A stretch of 5,522 nt of DNA from Thermoleophilaceae bacterium (GTDB lineage: Bacteria; Actinomycetota; Thermoleophilia; Solirubrobacterales; Thermoleophilaceae), in assembly GCA_013696905.1 (NCBI GenBank), contig JACCXP010000313.1, forward strand, positions 1 through 5,522, given 5' to 3'. Positions 1 to 4,798 of this stretch are shown here, in pieces; within the stretch, counting starts at the first letter, position 1; each line of letters opens with the position of its first letter. A program made the translations under genes and the position numbers. Under the pieces are notes generated by a model. That model saw nothing but the letters and a program-made list of their open reading frames with translations, was not told the DNA's origin and ran no database searches.

Positions 1-617
1 ACGTTAGCCAGGTAGAGCACCGGCTTGGCGGTCAGCGGCGAGAGGTTGCGCAGCGAGTCGGGCGCCGCCTCGGGAACGGGAACCGAGCTCGCCGGCCGGC
101 CCTCTCCGAGCGCCGCGACGAGCTCGCGCAGCCAGCGCTCCTCCGCGAGCACCGCCGAGTCCCCGCCCTTGGCGTCGCGCGCGACGCGTCCGAGGCGCCG
201 CTCGGCCTGCTCGAGGTCGGCGTAGAGCAGCTCGGTCTCGACCGTCTCGATATCGGCGCCCGGATCGACGCGGCCCTCGGGATGGACCACGTTCGCGTCG
301 TCGTGTGCGCGCACGACGTGCAGGATCGCGTCGGTCTCGCGGATGTTCGCGAGAAAGCGGTTGCCGAGCCCCTCGCCCTCGTGCGCGCCGCGCACGAGCC
401 CGGCGATGTCGTGAAAGGCGATCGTCTCGTGCACGAGCGGACGGGCGTCGAGCGTCTCGGCGATGCTGTCGAGGCGGGGGTCCGGCACCGGCACGACGGC
501 GACGTTCGGCTCGACGGTCGTGAAGGGGTAGTTGGCGGCCTGCGCGCCGGCGCGGGTGAGCGCGTTGAAGAGGGAGGACTTGCCGGCGTTCGGAAGCCCG
601 ACGATCCCGATCCTCAC
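1..617 (-). CDS. ychF: YchF/OLA1-family ATPase, N-terminal 205 residues (3' end outside window)
   Basis: This encodes an Obg-related P-loop NTPase of the YchF/OLA1 family, a cytosolic, ribosome-associated enzyme that as a family prefers ATP to GTP. The translation from the GTG at 615-617 starts [15 protein letters not shown], with the P-loop at residues 7-14 (G7...G12-K13-S14). The switch region PFTTVEPN is at 31-38 and the G3 motif DIAG at 70-73, followed by the family signature [14 protein letters not shown] near 81-94. A charged helical stretch at about 124-170 fits the family's coiled-coil insert. The window ends at residues LYLAN, the first residue of the NxxE nucleotide-specificity motif, so that motif and the C-terminal TGS domain are not visible. 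The start overlaps the PAP2 stop as GTGA, with only a weak Shine-Dalgarno, which suggests translational coupling. Identification is very secure; the visible half looks intact. Confidence 0.96.
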   Translation of the reverse strand, partial: MRIGIVGLPNAGKSSLFNALTRAGAQAANYPFTTVEPNVAVVPVPDPRLDSIAETLDARPLVHETIAFHDIAGLVRGAHEGEGLGNRFLANIRETDAILHVVRAHDDANVVHPEGRVDPGADIETVETELLYADLEQAERRLGRVARDAKGGDSAVLAEERWLRELVAALGEGRPASSVPVPEAAPDSLRNLSPLTAKPVLYLAN

Positions 618-1024
618 CCGGTCAGCTCGGCCATCGCCGTGCCGAGCACAGCCCCGGCGACCACGTCGGTCGGATAGTGGACGCCCAGATAGGGGCGCGA
701 GACGGCCATCGCCGCGGCGCCCGCGTAGAGCGGCGCGGAGGGTAGGGCACCGGCGAGGGCGTGCGCGCCGGCGAACGACATCGACGAGTGCGCCGAGGGA
801 TACGAGCGGCCCGTGAGCGTCCCGGTCAAGTGGGGAAGTCCCTCGAGCAGCGGCCGCGCGCGCGAGATCGTCACCTTGATCGCCGTGTTCGCGACGTAGG
901 TGAGCACGATCGCGCGGATGGCGCCCAGGTAGACTCGCCGCCGGCGGCGGTGCACCAACGCGCCGGCCAGCGCTATCCCGAGCCACAGCATCCCGTGCTC
1001 CCCGAGGCCCGAGTAGCGACGCAC
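614..1024 (-). CDS. PAP2-family (type 2 phosphatidic acid phosphatase-like) membrane phosphatase
   Basis: This is a small PAP2/haloperoxidase-fold phosphatase, probably acting on a lipid or isoprenoid (pyro)phosphate at the membrane; the substrate cannot be told from sequence. All three catalytic motifs are present, numbered from the GTG at 1022-1024: KX6RP at residues 50-58, PSAH at 76-79 (PSGH in many relatives) and SRX5HX3D at 109-120 with His116 and Asp120. Hydrophobic stretches at about 12-24, 33-48, 82-108 and 121-132 would be membrane helices. The 136-residue version is the longest with an ATG/GTG/TTG start, but it is probably not the natural N-terminus: the frame stays open to 1114 and encodes family-like residues (see the 1025-1099 entry). 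The stop overlaps the ychF start by four bases (GTGA). The family call is firm; the start is doubtful. Confidence 0.87.
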   Translation of the reverse strand: MRRYSGLGEHGMLWLGIALAGALVHRRRRRVYLGAIRAIVLTYVANTAIKVTISRARPLLEGLPHLTGTLTGRSYPSAHSSMSFAGAHALAGALPSAPLYAGAAAMAVSRPYLGVHYPTDVVAGAVLGTAMAELTG

Positions 1025-1099
1025 GAGGCGCTCGATCTCGGGCTGATGGCCGTGCGTGCGCAGGTAGCGCAGCAGCCAGAGGTCGAGGAAGCGAATCAG
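1025..1099 (-). other. Probable 5' extension of the PAP2 gene with no standard start codon
   Basis: Reading the PAP2 frame upstream of the GTG at 1024 gives a continuous, protein-like stretch that includes IRFLDLWLLRYLRTHGHQP and joins smoothly to the annotated start. The amphipathic Leu/Arg helix followed by a HG-x-x-P turn resembles the N-termini of related actinobacterial PAP2 proteins, as I remember them. The frame closes only at the TAG at 1115-1117, which is the stop of the upstream 78-residue gene. No ATG, GTG or TTG occurs between that stop and 1024; the plausible starts are CTG (1097-1099) or ATT (1094-1096). The minus strand has no Shine-Dalgarno here; the purine-rich run at 1099-1114 is on the other strand. 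The extension would make a protein of about 161 residues. Reinitiation at CTG, stop readthrough or a sequence error are all possible. Confidence 0.5.
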
Positions 1100-1114
1100 T
1101 GGAGGAAAGGAGGG

Positions 1115-1351
1115 CTAGAAGCCGACGCGGTGCGTCTCGGTGTCGAGGCGCACGTAGACCACCTGGGCGAGGTCCACAGACACCTGCGAATCCTCGGACT
1201 CGACCTCGTGCCAGCGCTGCGCGCCGACCGAGTCGAGCGCCTCGCGCAACCCCTTGTAGACGTCGTCGCGCATGCGCAGCGTCAGGATCTGGCCGCCCGA
1301 GAAGCCGACGTCCACGCGCCGCGGGCGGTCGTCGTTCGCCGAGGCCTCCAT
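1115..1351 (-). CDS. Small conserved-looking protein, 78 residues, possibly DUF3107-like
   Basis: I cannot assign a function. The 78-residue product has a disordered, polar N-terminus (residues 1-12) and then VDVGFSGGQILTLRM (13-27), which looks like a beta-strand pair. A helix follows (DDVYKGLREAL, 29-39), then WHEVESED (47-54) and a final strand region (about 57-78) ending in HRVGF. The strand-helix-strand-strand order, the small size and the terminal V-G-F recall actinobacterial DUF3107 proteins, but this is weak resemblance from memory. The ATG at 1349-1351 shares one base with the mce stop (TGATG), so coupled translation is likely; Val13 (GTG) is the alternative start. There is no signal peptide or membrane segment, so it is probably cytosolic. 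It lies between mce and the PAP2 gene, and its TAG stop is in the same frame as the PAP2 gene. Confidence 0.75.
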   Translation of the reverse strand: MEASANDDRPRRVDVGFSGGQILTLRMRDDVYKGLREALDSVGAQRWHEVESEDSQVSVDLAQVVYVRLDTETHRVGF

Positions 1352-1755
1352 CAGTGCGCGGGCTCCACGAGCTCGGTCAGCACGCCGCCGGTGGCGCGCG
1401 GGTGCACGAAGGCCACGCGGCTGCCCTGCACGCCGCCGCGCGGCTGCTCGTCGATCATGTCGAGGCCGGCGGCGCGCACGGCGCCGATGGCGGACTCGAT
1501 GTCGGCGGTGCGGTAGGCGACGTGGTGGAGGCCGGGACCGCGACGCGCAAGGAAGCGCCCGACGTTCGACTCGGGCGATAGCGGCTCGAGCAGCTCCACG
1601 TGCCCGTCGCCCACGCCCACAAGCGCCGCCTCGACGCCCTGCGACTCGAGCCGCTCGCGATGCTGCTGGCGCATCCCGAGGGCGTCGCGGTAGAGGTCGA
1701 GCGCGTCGTCCAAGTCCTCGACGGCGACGCCGATATGGTCGATCTGCCCGAACAC
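1351..1755 (-). CDS. mce: Methylmalonyl-CoA epimerase
   Basis: This enzyme interconverts (2S)- and (2R)-methylmalonyl-CoA, linking propionyl-CoA carboxylase to B12-dependent methylmalonyl-CoA mutase in propionate, odd-chain fatty acid and branched-chain amino acid metabolism. The 134-residue product is a complete pair of glyoxalase/VOC modules. Signatures include DHIGVAVEDLDDALDLYRD (6-24), ESQGVEAA (37-44), HVELLEPLSPES (52-63), GPGLHHVAYR (73-82) and ATGGVLTELVE (121-131). By analogy with the Propionibacterium enzyme the metal ligands should be His7, Glu54 (Gln in that enzyme), His78 and Glu128; the 50-residue spacing of the last two is the same. The start is GTG at 1753-1755, as no in-frame start lies upstream in the gap. 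There is no Shine-Dalgarno, but a -10-like hexamer lies 7 bases upstream, so the mRNA may be leaderless. The mutase and carboxylase genes are not in this window. Confidence 0.95.
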   Translation of the reverse strand: MFGQIDHIGVAVEDLDDALDLYRDALGMRQQHRERLESQGVEAALVGVGDGHVELLEPLSPESNVGRFLARRGPGLHHVAYRTADIESAIGAVRAAGLDMIDEQPRGGVQGSRVAFVHPRATGGVLTELVEPAH

Positions 1756-1762
1756 GGGCGTG

Positions 1763-1768
1763 AGTCTA
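1763..1768 (-). promoter_or_regulatory. Candidate -10 box for a leaderless mce transcript
   Basis: On the minus strand the hexamer TAGACT fits the actinobacterial -10 pattern TAnnnT. Exactly 7 bases separate it from the mce GTG, which would put the transcription start at or next to the start codon. The 20 bases upstream of the GTG contain no purine-rich Shine-Dalgarno, as expected for a leaderless gene. I see no convincing -35 box at 16-19 bases. Chance occurrence of TAnnnT is not negligible, so this remains a candidate. Confidence 0.42.
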
Positions 1769-1806
1769 GAGGTCCCAGGGTGGCGCGGCCCACGCCCGCA
1801 AGTGGT

Positions 1807-1824
1807 CTCGCTCCGCCAAGCGAG
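1807..1824. other. Inverted repeat (6-bp perfect stem) between ftsH and mce
   Basis: CTCGCT (1807-1812) and AGCGAG (1819-1824) form a perfect 6-bp stem with a 6-base loop, extendable by a T-G pair. On the minus strand it lies about 70 bases past the ftsH stop and could weaken ftsH read-through into mce, but no T-tract follows, so it is not a classical intrinsic terminator. On the plus strand its right arm overlaps the GAGGAGG ribosome-binding site (1822-1828) of the nuclease-like remnant. Its role, if any, is unknown. Confidence 0.3.
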
Positions 1825-1838
1825 GAGGCGTAGGCGCG

Positions 1839-1897
1839 ATGGACGTGACGGTCGGCAGCTTCAACCTCAACAACTCCTTCGGCCGCCGGAACCTCTA
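1839..1897 (+). pseudogene. Truncated start of an endonuclease/exonuclease/phosphatase-like gene
   Basis: An ATG at 1839 is preceded by GAGGAGG (1822-1828) with a 10-base spacer, the clearest ribosome-binding site in the window. It opens with MDVTVGSFNLNNSFGRRNLY. The V-G-x-F-N-L-N-N segment matches the first beta-strand of the endonuclease/exonuclease/phosphatase fold, where the Asn is a catalytic or metal-site residue; related proteins often begin with FNLNNLF. After about 19 codons the frame runs antisense into the last codons of ftsH, and from there (to its stop at 2105) it is low-complexity Ser/Arg shadow sequence. The simplest reading is that a plus-strand nuclease gene lost everything beyond its first codons when the ftsH 3' end came to lie here. 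The alternative is a chance resemblance over 20 residues. No catalytic core is left, so it cannot be functional as a nuclease. Confidence 0.42.
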
Positions 1898-3433
1898 CTC
1901 GGCCTCCTCCGGGCGCAGCCGCTCCGCCGCGGCGATCCGCGGCCCCACGCCCGGCGCCGGCGACACGACGAACGGACGCCCGCGGTGCACCGCGACGATC
2001 CGCTCGATCTCCGTGCGGTCGAGGACCTCGTTCTCGAGCAGCGTGTGCGCCAGCTCGTCGAGCAGCGGGCGGTTCTCCATGATGATGGCGAGCGCGCGAC
2101 GGTAGGCCTGCTCGGTCAGGTGCTCCTGCTCGACGTCCATCTCACGGCGCGTCGCGTCCGACATCGAGAAGTCATCCGCCGGCAGCCGGCGAGACTTGAG
2201 GCCCGTGCCCATGCCGTACTCGGCGACCATCGAGCGCGAGATCTCGTATACCTTCTTGAGGTCGTCGGAGGCGCCGGTGGTGATCGCCCCGAACACCACG
2301 TGCTCGGCCACGCGGCCGGCCAGCAGCACGACGAGGTAGTCCGAGAGCTCGTCCTTGGACTTCAGGTAGCGGTCCTCCTCCGGCAGGTTGAGCGTGTAGC
2401 CGAGGGCGCGGCCGCGCGGGATGATCGAGATCTTGTGCACGCGCTCTACCGAGTCGAGCACCTCCGAGCAGAGCGCGTGGCCGGCCTCGTGGTTCGCGAC
2501 GACGCGCTTCTCGTGGTCTGAGATCACCCGGCGCGACTGCATGCCCGCGACGACACGCTCGAGCGCCCCCTCGAAGTCTGCCATCAAGACGACGTCGCGG
2601 CGCTGGCGACCGGCGAAGATCGCCGCCTCGTTGCAGATGTTGGCGAGGTCGGCGCCGGTCAGGCCGCTCGTCTGGCGCGCGACCAGGTCGAGGTCGACGC
2701 CGTGCAGCGGCTTGTTGCGCGAGTGCACGCGCAGGATCTCCTCGCGCCCCTTCAGGTCTGGCGGCGAGACGAAGATCTGTCGGTCGAAGCGCCCGGGGCG
2801 CAGCAGCGCGGGGTCGAGCTTGTCGAGCAGGTTCGAGGCGGCGATCACGACGAGGTCGTCGGCGCCGGCGAAGCCGTCCATCTCGACCAGCAGCTGGTTG
2901 AGCGTCTGGTCCTTCTCGCCCGAGATGTCCTTGCCGCGCGTGGCCCCCACCGCGTCGAGCTCGTCGATGAAGATGATCGCGGGGCGGGCCTTGCGTGCCG
3001 CCCGGAAGAGGCGCCGGATGCGGGCGGCTCCGAGCCCCGCGAACATCTCGACGAAAGACGAGGCCGACTGGGCGAAGAACTTGGCCTTCGACTCGTGCGC
3101 GACGGCCTTTGCGAGCAGTGTCTTGCCCGTGCCGGGCGGGCCGTGCAGGAGAATGCCCTTCGGCACCTTCGCTCCGAGCTTGCGAAATCGCTTCGGGTCG
3201 CGCAGGAACTCGACCACCTCGCGCAGTTCGTCCTTTGCCTCCTCGACGCCCGCGACATCGCCCCACTCGATCGACTCCGAGGACTCCGGCTTGATCTCCT
3301 GCGGCTTCGTGCGCGGCATGTGCCGCAGCGTCACGCCGATCAGCAGCACGATCAGTCCCATGAAGACGATCGGCAGCCAGGTGAGCGCGAACGACTCGAC
3401 GCTGTCGAGTGAGACGGCGAGCGGAAGCGGCAT
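1895..3433 (-). CDS. ftsH: FtsH-type AAA+ zinc metalloprotease, short single-span form
   Basis: This is a membrane-anchored ATP-dependent protease that unfolds and degrades membrane and cytosolic proteins, normally as a hexamer. Numbering from the ATG at 3431-3433 gives 512 residues, against roughly 600-650 for classical FtsH. One membrane span (about 17-36) replaces the usual two spans with an extracytoplasmic domain between them. Walker A GPPGTGKT is at 98-105, the pore loop FAG at 131-133, Walker B IIFIDE at 153-158 and the second region of homology RPGRFDR at 212-218 with both arginine fingers. The M41 protease follows with HEAGH at 315-319 and the likely third zinc ligand Asp391 in TGASDD. 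A Pro/Arg-rich tail closes the protein. All active residues are intact. An in-frame GTG at 3503-3505 would add 24 residues containing CLCGRC; I prefer the ATG because the span then sits close to the N-terminus, but neither start has a good Shine-Dalgarno. It is probably a paralog of a full-length FtsH elsewhere. Confidence 0.94.
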   Translation of the reverse strand: MPLPLAVSLDSVESFALTWLPIVFMGLIVLLIGVTLRHMPRTKPQEIKPESSESIEWGDVAGVEEAKDELREVVEFLRDPKRFRKLGAKVPKGILLHGPPGTGKTLLAKAVAHESKAKFFAQSASSFVEMFAGLGAARIRRLFRAARKARPAIIFIDELDAVGATRGKDISGEKDQTLNQLLVEMDGFAGADDLVVIAASNLLDKLDPALLRPGRFDRQIFVSPPDLKGREEILRVHSRNKPLHGVDLDLVARQTSGLTGADLANICNEAAIFAGRQRRDVVLMADFEGALERVVAGMQSRRVISDHEKRVVANHEAGHALCSEVLDSVERVHKISIIPRGRALGYTLNLPEEDRYLKSKDELSDYLVVLLAGRVAEHVVFGAITTGASDDLKKVYEISRSMVAEYGMGTGLKSRRLPADDFSMSDATRREMDVEQEHLTEQAYRRALAIIMENRPLLDELAHTLLENEVLDRTEIERIVAVHRGRPFVVSPAPGVGPRIAAAERLRPEEAE

Positions 3434-3464
3434 GCTGCGTATGCATCGGCCGCAAAGGCAAGCG

Positions 3465-3494
3465 ACGTTAGCCACCTGCAGCGGTACGTGTAAC
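3465..3494 (-). promoter_or_regulatory. ftsH: Weak sigma-70-like promoter candidate for ftsH
   Basis: On the minus strand GTTACA (3489-3494, 4 of 6 to TTGACA) and TAACGT (3465-3470, fitting TAnnnT) are 18 bases apart. The -10 ends 31 bases upstream of the preferred ftsH ATG, which would give a leader of about 25 bases. If this promoter is real, the upstream GTG at 3505 cannot be the start used. The match is modest and unsupported by any Shine-Dalgarno. Confidence 0.22.
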
Positions 3495-3625
3495 TGTGTG
3501 TGCACATGGCGGATGACACCGGACGTATCGAGCTCCTACCCGACAGGCTGATCGACCCGGTGGGACCGTGTGCGACCCCTGCTCCACGCCCATCGCCGTC
3601 GACGCTACGCGCGCTCCAGCGGCGG

Positions 3626-3639
3626 GCTCGTGAACGAGC
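3626..3639. other. Short hairpin GCTCG-TGAA-CGAGC
   Basis: A perfect 5-bp stem (3626-3630 with 3635-3639) closes a four-base loop, TGAA on the plus strand and TTCA on the minus strand. It lies about 52 bases past the pncB stop. No T-tract follows in either direction, so an intrinsic terminator is not supported. It may be a chance product of high GC. Confidence 0.22.
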
Positions 3640-3663
3640 GCTGTGATCGCCGGCGCGGGTGCC

Positions 3664-3693
3664 GACCGCGGTCTAGCGAAGCCCGCGGCGGTC
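3664..3693 (-). terminator. Possible weak terminator-like stem at the pncB 3' end
   Basis: GACCG (3664-3668) can pair with CGGTC (3689-3693), continued by CGG/CCG (3669-3671 with 3683-3685) across a 3-base bulge, around an 11-base loop. Alternatively the two CCGCGG copies (3666-3671, 3683-3688) pair. The structure overlaps the pncB stop codon and lacks a T-tract, so any termination would be of the non-canonical, GC-stem-only kind. This is speculative. Confidence 0.2.
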
Positions 3694-4789
3694 AGTCGAC
3701 CGGCAGCAGGCGCGGGTTCGGCCTGTAGGAGCGCCCGACCTTGGCGCAGTCGCGGCCGTCGGCGCGCACGACGTCGGCCGTGAAGTCGTTCTGGCCGCGC
3801 AGCAGCGAGGAGCCGACGCCGTAGGAGTCGACGGGCGCCCCGAGCGCCTCGAACTGGCCGATGCGCTCGGCGTCAAAGCCGCCCGAGACCACGATCCGCA
3901 CCCGCTCGTGCCCGGCGGCGTCGAGCGCGGCGCGCACGCGGTTGACGAGCACGGGGTTGACCCCGGTCGGCTTGAAGTCGCCCATCTCGTGCCACAGAGC
4001 GCGGTCGACGAGGCGGTCCGAGGTGTCGAGGCGCACGCCCCAGAGCCTGTCGCCGAGGGCATCGGCGACCTCGAGCGCAGTGCGCACGGAGTCGTTCTCG
4101 AAGTCGACCAGCACGACGACGTTCGTGTCGTCTCCGAAGCGGCGGGTGAAGGCATCGGCCGCGGCGACCGTGTCGCCCCCGTAGGCGGCGATCAGCGCGT
4201 GCGGCACGGTGCCGACGCCGCGCCCGCCCCACCACGACGCCTGGGCGTCGGTCGATACGCCGATCGCTCCGGCGACGTGCGCCGCCCAGCCGTCACCCGT
4301 CTGCACGAGCCAGTGGTCGTGGCGCGCGGGGAAGAACAGGATCGGCTTGTCGCCGGCGGCCTCCACCACCTCGCGCACGTTCGACATCACGAGCGTGCGC
4401 CGCGCGAGGCAGCCGAGATAGACGGTCTCCAGGTGGGCGAACAGCGAGTAGTCGCCCTCGATCGTCATCACCGTCTCGAACGGCGAGACCTCGTCGCCCT
4501 CGTGGAGGGCGTGGACGGAGAGCCGCTCGAAGCCCGGCTCCCAGCCCTCGGCGCCGGCGCGACCGGCGCACTGCTTGAGCACGGCGATCGCCTCGTCGAT
4601 CCCCCCGAGCACGGACTCGCGGCGCTGGAAGACCTGCATCGTCACCGCGGGATGGCGGCCCTCGGCCTCGAGCAGCTCCTTCGAGAGGTTGAAGTAGGCG
4701 TCGGTGTAGTAGCCCTCGCGGATGCGCTCGACCGGCAGCCGGAAGACGGCCGGGTCGAGGCGCTCGCGGCGGGCGATCGACGCTGCCAT
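3692..4789 (-). CDS. pncB: Nicotinate phosphoribosyltransferase
   Basis: This cytosolic enzyme converts nicotinate and PRPP to nicotinate mononucleotide, the first step of NAD salvage from nicotinic acid, usually with ATP hydrolysis. The 365-residue product begins near the family's conserved REGYYTDAYFN (24-34). GTVPHALIAAYGGDT (193-207) carries His197, the best candidate for the phosphorylated histidine. It continues with VRLDTSDRL (252-260), the phosphate-binding strand IVVSGGFDAERI (299-310) and GAPVDSYGVGSSLL (317-330), all typical of the type II phosphoribosyltransferase barrel. The length suits the shorter bacterial subgroup. It starts at ATG 4787-4789, 9 bases after the TAA of the DUF1385 gene and without a clear Shine-Dalgarno, so the two are probably co-transcribed. 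Nothing looks broken. Quinolinate phosphoribosyltransferase shares the fold but lacks these N-terminal motifs. Confidence 0.93.
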   Translation of the reverse strand: MAASIARRERLDPAVFRLPVERIREGYYTDAYFNLSKELLEAEGRHPAVTMQVFQRRESVLGGIDEAIAVLKQCAGRAGAEGWEPGFERLSVHALHEGDEVSPFETVMTIEGDYSLFAHLETVYLGCLARRTLVMSNVREVVEAAGDKPILFFPARHDHWLVQTGDGWAAHVAGAIGVSTDAQASWWGGRGVGTVPHALIAAYGGDTVAAADAFTRRFGDDTNVVVLVDFENDSVRTALEVADALGDRLWGVRLDTSDRLVDRALWHEMGDFKPTGVNPVLVNRVRAALDAAGHERVRIVVSGGFDAERIGQFEALGAPVDSYGVGSSLLRGQNDFTADVVRADGRDCAKVGRSYRPNPRLLPVD

Positions 4790-4798
4790 CGCAGGATG

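Larger units (their letters stand above)
3434..3691. other. Intergenic region between pncB and ftsH
   Basis: About 258 bases without a convincing gene. It holds two GC-rich inverted repeats near the pncB end (3626-3639 and 3664-3693), an 8-base palindrome TGTGCACA at 3499-3506 and a weak minus-strand promoter candidate for ftsH. A plus-strand frame at 3506-3646 (46 codons, starting MADDTGRIELLPDRLIDP) has no Shine-Dalgarno and no family resemblance I recognise. The ftsH-proximal part (3434-3505) is in frame with ftsH and would be coding if the GTG at 3505 is used. I see no tRNA or riboswitch. Confidence 0.6.

Noticed and set aside
282..677. Plus-strand open frames opposite ychF
   Set aside because: Antisense shadows of a well-supported YchF P-loop ATPase.
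1098..1114. Purine-rich GTGGAGGAAAGGAGGG run on the plus strand, like a Shine-Dalgarno
   Set aside because: No plausible plus-strand gene starts 5-12 bases downstream; it is the complement of a pyrimidine run in the PAP2 5' region.
761..1516. 251-codon plus-strand open frame across the PAP2, small-protein and mce genes
   Set aside because: It is antisense to three genes with clear motifs or tight overlaps; composition is His/Arg/Val/Asp-rich shadow.
1760..2521. 253-codon plus-strand open frame over the ftsH 3' end
   Set aside because: Mostly antisense to the ftsH protease domain, with no domain; the only interesting coding signal here is the separate frame at 1839.
2172..3461. 429-codon minus-strand open frame overlapping ftsH
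   Set aside because: Arg/Ala/Pro-rich shadow of ftsH in a shifted frame; no motif and no ribosome-binding site.
3465..3474. ACGTTAGCCA repeated at 1-10 and 3465-3474
   Set aside because: One copy lies inside ychF coding sequence (the LAN codons) and the other in the ftsH upstream region; a single 10-base match is within chance and the flanks differ.
2421..3551. 376-codon plus-strand open frame
   Set aside because: It is fully antisense to ftsH, whose frame carries all AAA+ and M41 motifs. The translation is Ser/Arg/Thr-rich without recognisable domains, as expected from a GC-rich shadow frame.
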